A DNA stretch of 56,936 nucleotides. It comes from JAAFHB01 sp037128295 (GTDB lineage: Bacteria > Bacteroidota > Bacteroidia > Bacteroidales > Prolixibacteraceae). Positions 8,445 through 18,018 of this stretch are shown in pieces. Both the position numbers and the translations under genes were made by a program. The DNA lies in NCBI GenBank assembly GCA_037128295.1, contig JBAXWR010000013.1, positions 1 to 56,936 on the forward strand. Reading direction: 5' to 3'. Position 1 is the first letter of the stretch. Each line of letters starts with the position of its first letter. The notes under the pieces are model-generated. The model worked only from the letters and a program-made list of their open reading frames with translations. It had not been told where the DNA came from and ran no database searches.

Positions 8445-11400
8445 TTAGTTTTCGACAATCCTGATCTCCTCCTTGGTTAAGCCATAAAGCTGGTAAACAA
8501 GTTGGTCGATTTCGGATTCCAATTTTGAGATGTCCCTATCGGGATGTAGCTTTTTAGCGGCGATAATTTTGTCCACCAGATCAATGATTTCCTTTTGGTT
8601 AACAGTTTCCGTGGGGATCGGTAACTGGCCAAAATATTTCCAGATCAACTGATAGCCATTTTGGATCGAGGTACAATATTTCGAAATCAGCCACCAACCT
8701 ATTTTTGAATTGAGCAAACCTACCAGGAATTTATCCCCTCCAGGAATGATCCACATCGAATTATTGCAATATTGCCCATCTTCGTCATAGATAAAGCATG
8801 GCTTTACCTGTAACACCTGGTACATAATTTTGGGTTTCACAAACTCCCGATAATAGTCGCAAGCCCTTAACTCCCACCAGAAATCGCCCTTGTCGGTGCG
8901 CCTTTCGGCTTTATCTTCAAAGGGCAGTAAGTGCCGCGCTATGGCAGGATAACTTTGGCTGAACCATTCCCAGGCCTCATTGTACGACATTGCCCCATAT
9001 CTTGGTGTCGGTTCAGCCAAATGATAAGGATTGCCAACAGGCAGGTTCCGCTTTATCGTAAAGCCTTTGGGGACCATGATCAGCCAATTGTCGGCTTTGA
9101 GGCCCGAATAGGGTTTGATGTTCCTGCCCAGCAAAAACGGTTTGAGCAATTCCTCCGAGCTTATGTCCTCGAGAATTAGCCGTTCCTTTGTTTCGTTATT
9201 GACCAGAAATGCCTCCGTTAGGCCGGTTTTAATGCCATAATAAGCCAAACCATCAATATAATCAAACAAACTTAAAGAGCAGGACTTGACCTTTTGAAGC
9301 AATAGTTGTTCTGCTTCTGATGTAATCACCCAAGTTTCAGAACTCAACGAAGATACCTTCATCTTGACTTTTACCGATTCCGCATATAAGTCAAAACCAG
9401 TTTCGAATTTCAATGTTTTTATTGGAACGGATGTAAATGTATTACCAGGATTTTCCCTAACTGCATTTAAAATACATGGATAGGTAGTCGCTTCGTCAAA
9501 TACCTGTAAATCACCAAAATCCACGATTGATTGAAGGTGGTTCTCCAATAAAAATGACCTCAATGGTTTGCCATATCCGGCCTGCATCCACTTATTGGGC
9601 ATGATAAAGCAGAAACTGCCACTTTTTTTGACAATGTCAAACCCTTTTTCAACGAAGAAAACATACAAATCGGATGTGCCGGTATAGGTTTTATAGTTTT
9701 GATGTAAATAAGGTTTAGCCTCCAAAAATGCCTCCTGCCTGATATAGGGCGGGTTACCGATCACCACATCGAACCCAATAAAATCACCTTCATTGTTCAG
9801 TACCTCCGGAAATTCGAACCGCCATTCAAAAGCGTTTTCATAAATCTTGTTGCTGCGGATATCCTCAATTTCGGTTTCAAGTTGGGTCATTGCATCGGTG
9901 AGTTCCTTGACCTGTTTGTTCCACGATGTTTTTTCGTTTTTGGTCTTTTCAAACAGGCTGGTTTGGGTCGTTAGCGCAAAAAGTTCACCTTTGACTTTAT
10001 TGAGCTTCAGGAGCCGTTTGTCGTTGGCGGCAATCTCACTTTCAAAGTCGTTTTTTATTCCGTTGATCATCCGTTCCATGGCCCGTTTCTCCTCCTTGCT
10101 TTGTGCGTTCCGGTAGGTCATAATCGCAAGCCGGTAGCTGTCGATGCTCCATTTGCTTTTTTTCAACGCCTTTTTGATATCCGAACCGAGAGCAAACCGG
10201 CTGATCAACGTATTGCCGCACTTGATGTTGATGTCGATATTAGGAAGTGTTTCAAGGGTCTCCGGACCTGTCAGGTCTTGTTTATAATACGAATTTTTCA
10301 ACAGTTCGATCCAAAGGCGCAGCCGACAGATCTTTACCGAGTTTGGGTTGATATCGACACCAAACAAGCAATTCTCGATGATGGCCTGCTTTTCGTGAAA
10401 AATACCCTCCTGGACACGCTGGCTCTCCTTGCTTTTGGGGTTGTAATCGAACAGTTTGCCGTCATCATCGGTAACGATCAACTCGTCATTTTCGACTTCA
10501 AAAACATATTCTTTAAGCCTTTTGCCGTCACGGTCCATAAGGATCCTAAGATCGCTTTTGATGGCGATGATTTCATTGAGCGCCGATACAAGGAAGTGCC
10601 CGGAGCCGACTGCCGGATCGCAAATCTTAAGACTGTTCACAATAACATTGGCCTCTTTGCGGTCTTCGATTTTGTCATAGACATCTTCAAGGCAGGTGCA
10701 ATCCCATTTTTTGACCTCGTTGAATTTTTGGACCACGGCCTGGCGTATCGTTTCGCGGCACATGTACATGGTAATAAAACCAGGAGTAAAGAACGAACCA
10801 TCCTTGTAACCGTTGATTTTTTCGAAAATCAGTCCAAGCACAGAGGCATTGATCAACCGTTTGTTCTCTTCCTGGATCTCTTCGCTCCCCTCGCTGGCGA
10901 AATCGTAGGCGTTCAGGAACTCAAAAATATATTCGATAATCTCAACTTGCCCCGTACGTTTGTTGCCAAGGTTGTCCTTGATCACTGTCGATGAAAAAAT
11001 AGGGAGCCTTCCATCGTTCAATTGGCTGATAAACAAACATAAATGTTCGGTTTCGGTGGGCTCAAAAAGGGAACTGTTCAGGTAAGGGACATTTTCAAAT
11101 ATTTTCTTCACCTCATCGTTGCGTTCATGTGGTTTGCGGGCCAACACGCTAAAGAACACGCTGTTTAAATCGTCGAGGTTTTTAATTTTGTCGAGGTTGA
11201 GAAAGGAATATGCCTTGTCGCCACGATGGTATTTGACCAATTGGGCTTCGAGCAATTTCAGGAAAAGGATCCGGTTGATCCAGGTAATCGACAATTCCAA
11301 TGCAATGGTAAATAGTTGTTCCTGAACCGTTTCCCCAAATTGCGAAGGTTTTTGAAGCCGCGGTATTTTGTCGAGGCTGTCGAGCTGGGAAATTGCACTT

Positions 11401-12263
11401 TCGATCAACGAGCCGGAATTCCGTTCTCCTTCTTTCTTCCGTTGGATCAGTTTCTTGCCACCATCTTTTGTTTCGGTCAATCCGATAATGTGCAGCAACT
11501 CGCTATAAAACGCCTTGTCGAGGCTGTTGCTGTCGTTGGCAAACGGGAGCTTCAGAAGGTGTTCAGGTGAAAGGAGCTTATACAGCGCAATCAATACCGT
11601 ATCGTCATCTTTGTTATTGTTGCGCAATGGTTTGTCATATTCCCGGATATCGAACCAGGTAAAGGTGATATCGTGCGAAATGGCCGAAATTGCGGGTGCT
11701 GCAATTTGCCTGTAAAAAAAATCTGTTGTTTTGCCCGACAGCCGCCCTTCCTCAAAATCGATAAATTGTTTGACCAGGTTTTTGTTTTCGGCAAATTCTT
11801 TTTCGAATAGGCTCGCATCGAAGATGAACCATTCAAAAATATTGGTTGCGATAAGGTGCTTGATCTCAAGGTTTTTATGGGTAATCCGCTCGCGCAGATA
11901 GTATAAAACGAGTTCCTGAAATGCCTTTGTGTTGAGATTGTCAGTCTTTGGCATTTCTGCCCTATTGGCTGGTTTTTTGGCTTCGATAATGATTCCCACG
12001 GTTCCGGTGGCACTGTTGGTATTGTGGACTACAAGGTCATTCCGGCCTTTGGTGTTGATGTAATTAATTGACCCATAATAGGTTAATTTAAGGAAGTCGG
12101 CGACCAGGTTTTTATGGAATTCCTCCGTTTCGGCTTCGTTGATCCTATCCAACAAGTTGATCAGGTTTGCCTTGAACAATTCGATTCCGTCCCTGTTGGC
12201 TTTCACCTTCAGGAAAGCCTTTTTCAAAGCCAAACGTGGATTAAGAAGGTTGATACCGTTCAT
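8445..12263 (-). CDS. Type IIG restriction-modification enzyme (Eco57I-like N6-adenine methylase with fused nuclease)
   Basis: 1272 residues from the ATG at 12263. I prefer this start to an upstream in-frame TTG (12299), because that TTG overlaps a -7 promoter box. The N-terminus carries a PD-(D/E)xK-type nuclease signature: NDLVV (D about 76), then GIIIEAKK (E94, K96). The middle is a gamma-class N6-adenine methyltransferase: motif I DPAVGSGHF (about 549-557), a helical insert near 700-790, and catalytic NPPY (837-840). The C-terminal about 300 residues resemble a TaqI/Eco57I-type target-recognition domain (NNSMWIIPGG, LIWKYFGQLPIP). One chain therefore probably both methylates and cuts; no separate R, M or S genes lie beside it. 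The recognition sequence cannot be deduced. It is a stand-alone phage-defence gene in the gap before a divergent two-component system. Confidence 0.88.
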   Translation of the reverse strand: MNGINLLNPRLALKKAFLKVKANRDGIELFKANLINLLDRINEAETEEFHKNLVADFLKLTYYGSINYINTKGRNDLVVHNTNSATGTVGIIIEAKKPANRAEMPKTDNLNTKAFQELVLYYLRERITHKNLEIKHLIATNIFEWFIFDASLFEKEFAENKNLVKQFIDFEEGRLSGKTTDFFYRQIAAPAISAISHDITFTWFDIREYDKPLRNNNKDDDTVLIALYKLLSPEHLLKLPFANDSNSLDKAFYSELLHIIGLTETKDGGKKLIQRKKEGERNSGSLIESAISQLDSLDKIPRLQKPSQFGETVQEQLFTIALELSITWINRILFLKLLEAQLVKYHRGDKAYSFLNLDKIKNLDDLNSVFFSVLARKPHERNDEVKKIFENVPYLNSSLFEPTETEHLCLFISQLNDGRLPIFSSTVIKDNLGNKRTGQVEIIEYIFEFLNAYDFASEGSEEIQEENKRLINASVLGLIFEKINGYKDGSFFTPGFITMYMCRETIRQAVVQKFNEVKKWDCTCLEDVYDKIEDRKEANVIVNSLKICDPAVGSGHFLVSALNEIIAIKSDLRILMDRDGKRLKEYVFEVENDELIVTDDDGKLFDYNPKSKESQRVQEGIFHEKQAIIENCLFGVDINPNSVKICRLRLWIELLKNSYYKQDLTGPETLETLPNIDINIKCGNTLISRFALGSDIKKALKKSKWSIDSYRLAIMTYRNAQSKEEKRAMERMINGIKNDFESEIAANDKRLLKLNKVKGELFALTTQTSLFEKTKNEKTSWNKQVKELTDAMTQLETEIEDIRSNKIYENAFEWRFEFPEVLNNEGDFIGFDVVIGNPPYIRQEAFLEAKPYLHQNYKTYTGTSDLYVFFVEKGFDIVKKSGSFCFIMPNKWMQAGYGKPLRSFLLENHLQSIVDFGDLQVFDEATTYPCILNAVRENPGNTFTSVPIKTLKFETGFDLYAESVKVKMKVSSLSSETWVITSEAEQLLLQKVKSCSLSLFDYIDGLAYYGIKTGLTEAFLVNNETKERLILEDISSEELLKPFLLGRNIKPYSGLKADNWLIMVPKGFTIKRNLPVGNPYHLAEPTPRYGAMSYNEAWEWFSQSYPAIARHLLPFEDKAERRTDKGDFWWELRACDYYREFVKPKIMYQVLQVKPCFIYDEDGQYCNNSMWIIPGGDKFLVGLLNSKIGWWLISKYCTSIQNGYQLIWKYFGQLPIPTETVNQKEIIDLVDKIIAAKKLHPDRDISKLESEIDQLVYQLYGLTKEEIRIVEN

Positions 12264-12296
12264 TTTGGAATTCGATATGTAATTTGTTAAACAATG

Positions 12297-12304
12297 CAAA
12301 TATA
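12297..12304 (-). promoter_or_regulatory. -7 box of the restriction-modification gene
   Basis: TATATTTG on the minus strand matches TAnnTTTG exactly. It lies 34 bases before the ATG at 12263 and covers the alternative TTG start, which supports the downstream ATG. No good TTTG -33 box at the usual distance was found. Confidence 0.45.
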
Positions 12305-12393
12305 TGTTTTTGGATTGGAAATAATCCTTATCCTGCTAACATATTGCTAACGTATTGGATCAGGTTCTGCCCAAATTATCGGTTCCGTTGTTG

Positions 12394-12401
12394 TACTTTT
12401 G
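12394..12401 (+). promoter_or_regulatory. -7 box of the histidine kinase-regulator operon
   Basis: TACTTTTG matches TAnnTTTG exactly, 21 bases before the ATG at 12423. The -33 element is weak. It is divergent from the restriction gene promoter, about 90 bases away. Confidence 0.4.
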
Positions 12402-12422
12402 CCCAATCCTATATACGGTACG

Positions 12423-14735
12423 ATGCGATCTTTAATTTTTTGCCTTTTTATTGTTCTGGTAAGCACATCAGCAAGTGCCCAGACGCTCGTTCTAACGGAT
12501 AGCGTGACTACGAACGATGTTTCAAAATTCCTTCACTATCTTCCAAATCAGGATTCAAATTTTACAATTGAAAGAATTTCAGATCCTTCGATCCACTGGT
12601 TGTCGATTAAGGATGGAGATACTCCCAATTTGGGACTTCAAAAAGATGCATATTGGTTCATGTTCAACCTTCAAAACAATTCGATCCGGAAAGATTGGCT
12701 GATGCATGTCGATTATTCCACATTAGATCTTGTTAATGCCTATATATCAGATAGTTTAGGTGTGTTGGCAAATCTGGGCTCTCAGGGGGTCCTTATAAAA
12801 AACCTTCACAAACAGCGGATGCCGGTTTTTGAACTTGACCTGAAAAAGGGGGAATTGGTACATGTTTATCTGAAGGTCAAAACAAGTTCATTTTTGATCC
12901 TTCCTGTAAAGGTTTCGACCTTGATGGCTTTTTCTGAAACAGAAAACACGCAAAGGGATCTCTACCTTCCGGCTTGGGGTATCCTGATAGCTGCCTTGCT
13001 ATTCAACCTCGTCTTGCTGGTCACAAGCCGTGAAAAGGCTTTCCTTTTTTTGTTGTTGTCCATTGCCTCCGAAATTTGCTTTATCGGTGTCATTTCCGGG
13101 ATGTTTTATGAATACAATCTTTTTGATCCACCGATCATCCTCCAAAAACTCAGGTTTGTTTTGCTCGGCCTCGTTTATGGTTTCCATGTCCTTTTTACTT
13201 TTTATTACCTGAACCTGAAAAACCATAAAACCATCCGTTGGATCGAATTGGGATTGGCCACCTATTTCTTTGTTTATAGTTCCCTGGCATGGACAGCGGT
13301 TTTAAGTCCCGGAATCCGTGACCAGCTTATGATTACGACCAACCTTCTCTTCTTTTTTGTCCAGGTTAGCCTTGCTTTTTATCTTTCATTAAGGAGAGTC
13401 CCCATGGCACGATATTACCTGATTTCCTTTTTTCCGGTTCTGCTTGCCATGTTGCTGTATATCGCCATTTTCAAGTCGTGGATAGAAGTTGATTTGTTTT
13501 TCTCGAATAGCGGATTGTACGCCAGTGCTCTGTTTACAGTTTTGCTGACTTCCGGTTTAACCGAAAAAATGATCAAAGTCAAACATGAAACTGCACGAGC
13601 CGACCAACTGGAGATTGATAAAATTGATCTGGAGGCAGAGATTGAGAGACGAAAGAAGGCAGAGGAAAAACTCCAGGAGAGCGAAATCCGTTTTCATGGC
13701 CTTTTTGAACTTTCGCCATTGCCAGTGTTGCTCACCGAATTTGAGAGTGGCAAAATTGTTGATTTCAATCTTTCCTTGTGCAATTTCACCGGACTTTTGA
13801 AAGAAGCCATTATTGGAAGGACGACCTATGAGCTGGGCCTTATGGAAAATAATAAAAAAGAAGAGTTATTAGGCCATAATTCTCAGAACGGGCATGTTTT
13901 AGATTATGAATCCGTGATTTTCGCCAACGGAAAACCCCGGACTGTGCATCTTTTTATGTCGTTGTTGAACATTGGAGTGGAAAAATTCATGATTACCCTC
14001 TTCTCTGACATCACTACCGAGAAGGAGGTACAGGTAAGGCTAAATGAGCTTAACCTTACAAAAGACAAATTGATTTCCGTGATTGCCCATGACCTTGTCA
14101 ACCCTTTTCATGCGCTGATCTTGTACAGCAAAGAGCTTAAAGTTTATACTGCCGGCAACGAACGTGCTGCTTTGTACAATAGCAACCTTCTGCTGACCGC
14201 CCAGAATACCTACAACCTGTTGCAGAACCTCCTGACATGGTCGCGTACCCAGACCAGGCAAATATCGTTCAACCCTCAACAAGTCAATCTTGGAGACCTG
14301 ATTTCGGAAGCTGTCGAATATGCACGCATGATCGCCCAAGCAAAACAAATCGAAATTATCAACGAAGCGAACATCGATGTTCAAATAGAAGCAGATGTGC
14401 AGATGATCAACGTGGTTTTGAGAAAACTAATTTCAAATAGCATCAAGTTTTCCTTCAACCAGGGATTGGTCAAAGTAAAAATGGATGTCAATGAAAATCA
14501 TGTAAATATATTGATCATCGATCAGGGGACAGGAATTGAACAACACGAAGTCAAAAAACTGTTCAACCTTTTCGAAACCAGCCAGAGGCCCGGTACTTCA
14601 GGTGAGGCAGGGACCGGACTGGGACTTGTCATTTGCAATGAATTTGTGAATTACCATTGTGGAATCATCAAGATAAAAAGCGAACCGGGCAAAGGGAGCA
14701 CTTTTATTGTTGTATTGCCTAAAAAACAATTATGA
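12423..14735 (+). CDS. 7TM-DISM sensor histidine kinase with PAS domain
   Basis: 770 residues from ATG 12423; an in-frame TTG 24 bases upstream is unlikely because it overlaps the -7 box. A signal peptide (MRSLIFCLFIVLVSTSASAQ) leads to a periplasmic 7TMR-DISM extracellular domain (about 25-175). About seven membrane helices (about 180-385) follow, then a coiled coil rich in E/K (EIERRKKAEEKLQESE), a PAS domain (about 410-530), a HisKA domain with phospho-acceptor H556 (IAHDLVNPFHAL) and an ATPase domain with N672 (LRKLISNSIKFSF), DQGTGIE and GTGLGL boxes. It should autophosphorylate on sensing a periplasmic or membrane ligand, likely a carbohydrate or lipid-type signal by analogy with DISM proteins. 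Its stop overlaps the start of the response regulator by 4 bases (ATGA), so the two are translationally coupled partners. Confidence 0.92.
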   Translation: MRSLIFCLFIVLVSTSASAQTLVLTDSVTTNDVSKFLHYLPNQDSNFTIERISDPSIHWLSIKDGDTPNLGLQKDAYWFMFNLQNNSIRKDWLMHVDYSTLDLVNAYISDSLGVLANLGSQGVLIKNLHKQRMPVFELDLKKGELVHVYLKVKTSSFLILPVKVSTLMAFSETENTQRDLYLPAWGILIAALLFNLVLLVTSREKAFLFLLLSIASEICFIGVISGMFYEYNLFDPPIILQKLRFVLLGLVYGFHVLFTFYYLNLKNHKTIRWIELGLATYFFVYSSLAWTAVLSPGIRDQLMITTNLLFFFVQVSLAFYLSLRRVPMARYYLISFFPVLLAMLLYIAIFKSWIEVDLFFSNSGLYASALFTVLLTSGLTEKMIKVKHETARADQLEIDKIDLEAEIERRKKAEEKLQESEIRFHGLFELSPLPVLLTEFESGKIVDFNLSLCNFTGLLKEAIIGRTTYELGLMENNKKEELLGHNSQNGHVLDYESVIFANGKPRTVHLFMSLLNIGVEKFMITLFSDITTEKEVQVRLNELNLTKDKLISVIAHDLVNPFHALILYSKELKVYTAGNERAALYNSNLLLTAQNTYNLLQNLLTWSRTQTRQISFNPQQVNLGDLISEAVEYARMIAQAKQIEIINEANIDVQIEADVQMINVVLRKLISNSIKFSFNQGLVKVKMDVNENHVNILIIDQGTGIEQHEVKKLFNLFETSQRPGTSGEAGTGLGLVICNEFVNYHCGIIKIKSEPGKGSTFIVVLPKKQL

Positions 14736-15547
14736 GCCAGAAAATTCTGATTGCCGATGACTCGGATGTGAACCTTACGATTATGCGCGATATTTTAAGT
14801 GATAAGGGTTATGAGGTATGGACTGCCCAAAATGGGGAAATTGCCGTGAAACAAACCCTGATCCATGAACCTGACCTGATCTTGATGGACTGGCAAATGC
14901 CAATAATGACTGGGATAAAAGCATTGGAAACCTTAAAAGAAAACCCAAAAGTAAAAGATATTCCGGTGATTATGGTCACCGGTATTGCCACAACTGCCGA
15001 ACATTTGCAGGAAGCTTATGAAAAAGGGGCCATCGATTTTATCAAAAAGCCGTTCGAGAAGGTTGAACTGCTTGCAAGGGTAAAGGCAATCCTCTCATTT
15101 GTAACCTATTATAAACTTGCCATTGCGCACAAAACGCATGAGCTTTCGGCAGCCATGCAGCAATTGGGCCGTCTGACCGAATTGCACGAACAAATCTCAA
15201 AAAAATTAACAAAACTCAAGGGTGATTTTCCCAATGTTGAAAATCCTATCAATGAGATCATTGGAAATGTATCGGTCCAGCTTATAAACGAGGCCTGGAT
15301 ACGTTTCGAAGAGAATTTTAGGGAACTGAACCCAGGATTCATGACGAAGTTCCTGAATGTGCATCCGGATATCACACCCTCCGAAATCAGGTTGATCACG
15401 CTCTTAAGGTTAAACATGTGCTCCAAGGAAATAGCCACTTTTATCCATCAGGAAGAGACCAGTATCAGGGTTTCCCGATCGCGGCTCAGGAAAAAATTGG
15501 GGCTGTCTGAAAATGACAATCTTGTGGGATACCTGATGAAATATTAG
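14732..15547 (+). CDS. Response regulator with C-terminal LuxR-like HTH
   Basis: 271 residues. A receiver domain (1-120) has acidic D9/D10, phospho-acceptor D53 (LILMDWQMP), T83 (VTG) and K105 (FIKKPF). A helical linker (about 125-170) precedes a C-terminal helix-turn-helix (TPSEIRLITLLRLNMCSKEIA...SRSRLRKKLGL), which is the pattern of GerE/LuxR-type regulators linked to TPR or DISM kinases in Bacteroidota. The ATGA overlap with the upstream kinase gene makes it the cognate partner. Regulated genes are not evident from the sequence. No clear terminator follows; 15548-15699 holds nothing I recognise. Confidence 0.92.
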   Translation: MSQKILIADDSDVNLTIMRDILSDKGYEVWTAQNGEIAVKQTLIHEPDLILMDWQMPIMTGIKALETLKENPKVKDIPVIMVTGIATTAEHLQEAYEKGAIDFIKKPFEKVELLARVKAILSFVTYYKLAIAHKTHELSAAMQQLGRLTELHEQISKKLTKLKGDFPNVENPINEIIGNVSVQLINEAWIRFEENFRELNPGFMTKFLNVHPDITPSEIRLITLLRLNMCSKEIATFIHQEETSIRVSRSRLRKKLGLSENDNLVGYLMKY

Positions 15548-15699
15548 CTTTTGTTTAGGGACTTCATACCCTGTGCAAATCATGTTCAATCCACATTTGT
15601 GGGATATCACCTGATGGTATTGTCTGGCATTTACAATTTTATATCATACCCGATATTTGATGAGATTTCACGGTAAATACGCTAATTCATAAAATCCTT

Positions 15700-15975
15700 T
15701 TATTTAATAATTGCCCGCAGATCCCGTTTTGAAAGTGCCCTGCGCATAGGCAACAAATAGGGCTTCGATCCCCTTTTTACATCACATTTACCTTTATAAT
15801 GAACAAGATAAGTACACTGTATAGCCTGAATTGAATCTAACTCACAGATCTCGATCAACGATTCGATCACATAATCAAACGAATGATAGTCGTCGTTAAA
15901 AAGCTCCAATGTGCAAATTTGTTCCTTATCTGTGTCTGAAGGAGAAACTCGATTTTTTTGCTTCTCAATACTCAT
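15700..15975 (-). CDS. clpS: ATP-dependent Clp protease adaptor ClpS
   Basis: 91 residues. The LFNDDYHSFDYVIESL segment holds the N-degron-binding acidic residues (N27, D28, D29), and LVHYKGK supplies the conserved His (H59). ClpS delivers proteins with destabilising N-terminal residues (Leu, Phe, Tyr, Trp) to ClpA or ClpC with ClpP. The Thr-Pro-Met of E. coli ClpS reads His-Ser-Phe here, as expected for diverged Bacteroidota forms. It is the second gene after the TPR-SPOR gene on the minus strand, separated by 29 bases, and may be cotranscribed with it. Confidence 0.9.
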   Translation of the reverse strand: MSIEKQKNRVSPSDTDKEQICTLELFNDDYHSFDYVIESLIEICELDSIQAIQCTYLVHYKGKCDVKRGSKPYLLPMRRALSKRDLRAIIK

Positions 15976-16004
15976 ACGGTTAAAATTTTATTTTATCAAA
16001 AACC

Positions 16005-17342
16005 TTATTTCTTCACTGGTTGCTTTTTCACCACCCGTGAAACCGGGATTCTTTCACCATTTTTATAGGCAGCCAGGAATGCACCCTTGGCTCCTTCAAG
16101 GATCAACTGATTTTTTAGTAATGAGGCATCGGCATATTCTGTAAAATTCCCAACTGTGTAAATCTCACATTTTTTTGCATCGGTGTATTTTTCGATCTTT
16201 CTGAACTTTGAAAGTTTCGCATACATTGTTTTAAAAGCAGGTGTTAGCTTCCCATTAAGAAATGAACCTATTTGAACTTTATAAACAATCTTGTCCTGAT
16301 CAGCAGCAGCAGCCTTTAACTTTTCCTCATTTGCTTTTGTCTCCAGTGCAATGTTATTGGCGGCTACTTTTTCGGCTGCCACCGATTCCTGAACGACCTC
16401 CTTTTTCTTCGATTCGCGAAGTATCCGATCATTTCTGCTTTTCTCACGATCTGCGATTTCACGTGCAAAATTCAAAGTTGCATCAGCTCCGGCTTTCTCC
16501 CAATAGCCTGATTCTTTAGCTCTGACCTGTTCAAAATATTTTTCTCTGTCATTCAGAAGCTTATAGGATTGCTGTTCCGAGTCAACAATCCTTTGTACAA
16601 GACCAATTCGTGTGGTTACATTATTGGTCTCTGCGTGCGCCTTCCTTAGAATATCAGTATTTTTAACAATAGAATCATTCTTATTTGTTGCTATCCAAGC
16701 CTTTACAAAAAGTATCTTTGCTGCTTCACTTTTAAAATCGGTGATACTATGATAAGTAAGCTGGTCATTGATCTGAAAATTGAACCATTCCACTTTAAGC
16801 GAATCCGGAATCGGAAAATTCTTTTCATCGGGTTGAGAAATAACAGTTTTTACTGTATCGACAAACACACTCTTTTCATTTGTATTTAGTACCTTAAACG
16901 GATTGATCCTTTTCATGCACAGATCGAGGTATTTATCAAATTCAAGTTCCCGTCGCTCCTGTTTACTTCCTTTATACCTCTTGTAAAAGTCTATTGCTTC
17001 GCCCCAGTTTTCAATGGCTTGAAAGTAATTCCCCAAATAAAAATTGCAATCTGTGGGGGTTTTATCGACTACTGCATTTAACAAAGCCTCTTTTGCAGCC
17101 GTTTCAAAACGATTATTTTTGATCAAACAGATGCCATAATAGTAGTTGTACATTGCATTGTCTGGCGACCTGTTAATAAGTACCGTAAAGATCGGCAATG
17201 CTTTTGCATAATTCCGTGCTTTAAAGTATTCTATTGCAACAGGCTCATTACCACTTACTTCCTGTGATATTGAAACAATGGGGTTCAACAAAAACAGACT
17301 TGAAAAGACGATATAAATCACACAGGTATAAAAAATTCTCAT
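16005..17342 (-). CDS. Secreted TPR protein with C-terminal SPOR domain
   Basis: 445 residues. An N-terminal signal sequence (FYTCVIYIVFSSLFLLNPIVSIS) is followed by TPR-like helices (about 30-140; AIEYFKARNYAKALPIFTVL, DFYKRYKG). A charged Ala/Glu/Lys-rich coiled-coil region spans about 270-350. A SPOR domain (about 355-435; YKVQIGSF...IYTVGNFTEYADASLLKNQL) binds denuded peptidoglycan glycans. The likely site is the periplasm, tied to the septum or cell wall. The exact role is unknown; Bacteroidota have several such TPR-SPOR proteins. Transcribed divergently from bcp-recA. Confidence 0.8.
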   Translation of the reverse strand: MRIFYTCVIYIVFSSLFLLNPIVSISQEVSGNEPVAIEYFKARNYAKALPIFTVLINRSPDNAMYNYYYGICLIKNNRFETAAKEALLNAVVDKTPTDCNFYLGNYFQAIENWGEAIDFYKRYKGSKQERRELEFDKYLDLCMKRINPFKVLNTNEKSVFVDTVKTVISQPDEKNFPIPDSLKVEWFNFQINDQLTYHSITDFKSEAAKILFVKAWIATNKNDSIVKNTDILRKAHAETNNVTTRIGLVQRIVDSEQQSYKLLNDREKYFEQVRAKESGYWEKAGADATLNFAREIADREKSRNDRILRESKKKEVVQESVAAEKVAANNIALETKANEEKLKAAAADQDKIVYKVQIGSFLNGKLTPAFKTMYAKLSKFRKIEKYTDAKKCEIYTVGNFTEYADASLLKNQLILEGAKGAFLAAYKNGERIPVSRVVKKQPVKK

Positions 17343-17463
17343 GACGCGATATTAGTGATGTAACAAGGAGCTAAAAATATAAAATTTAGCTGAATTATAC
17401 CATGTTGCATTAAAATTCTTGTTTTGTCACGCTGTTTCTACTGATCTAAAGCTATTTTTTTGT

Positions 17464-17471
17464 TATATTTG
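17464..17471 (+). promoter_or_regulatory. -7 box upstream of bcp-recA
   Basis: TATATTTG matches TAnnTTTG exactly and lies 64 bases before the bcp ATG, in the divergent gap shared with the TPR-SPOR gene. A clear -33 TTTG at normal spacing is not visible. Confidence 0.4.
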
Positions 17472-17534
17472 TAGAAATTGCAAACTTAGTCAGTCTCATT
17501 ATTGTTTCGAAATAAATTTAAATGAAAATAGAAT

Positions 17535-18002
17535 ATGATACAGTTAGTTGAAGGGATGCATGCACCTGAATTTGCAGGAGCAACACAGAACGGGGAAACC
17601 ATCTCACTCTCCGATTTCAAAGGGAAAAAGTTGATTCTTTATTTTTATCCTAAGGACAACACACCAGGATGTACCGCAGAGTCGTGTAATTTGAGCGACA
17701 ACTATGAATTTTGGAGGGAAAAAGGTTATGACGTTATTGGAGTAAGTCCCGATAGTGAAACCTCCCATCAAAAATTCATCCAAAAGTATGAACTTAAGTT
17801 CAACCTGATTGCAGATACTTCCAAAGAGATTCTTCAGGCTTATGGGGTTTGGGGCGAAAAAGTGAATTATGGAAAAACCTATATGGGTGTAATCCGTACC
17901 ACATATGTCATCAATGAAGATGGGATTATAGAAAAAATATTCAGGAAGGTTGACACCAAAGAGCATACAAATCAGATAGTTAAAGATTTATTAATTAAAT
18001 AA
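17535..18002 (+). CDS. bcp: Thioredoxin-dependent thiol peroxidase (Bcp/PrxQ peroxiredoxin)
   Basis: 155 residues, the usual length. The motif DNTPGCTAESCN carries the peroxidatic Cys46 and the resolving Cys51 five residues later, typical of atypical 2-Cys PrxQ enzymes. It reduces hydrogen peroxide and organic hydroperoxides in the cytoplasm using thioredoxin. The recA gene starts 16 bases downstream, so both are probably in one transcript; pairing of an oxidant scavenger with recA fits a damage response, but no SOS box was recognised. Confidence 0.95.
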   Translation: MIQLVEGMHAPEFAGATQNGETISLSDFKGKKLILYFYPKDNTPGCTAESCNLSDNYEFWREKGYDVIGVSPDSETSHQKFIQKYELKFNLIADTSKEILQAYGVWGEKVNYGKTYMGVIRTTYVINEDGIIEKIFRKVDTKEHTNQIVKDLLIK

Positions 18003-18018
18003 TTACACAATTTCAAAA

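Noticed and set aside
12264..12299. Upstream TTG start for the restriction-modification gene
   Set aside because: The TTG lies inside the -7 promoter box, and the added residues show no family-like features; ATG 12263 is preferred.
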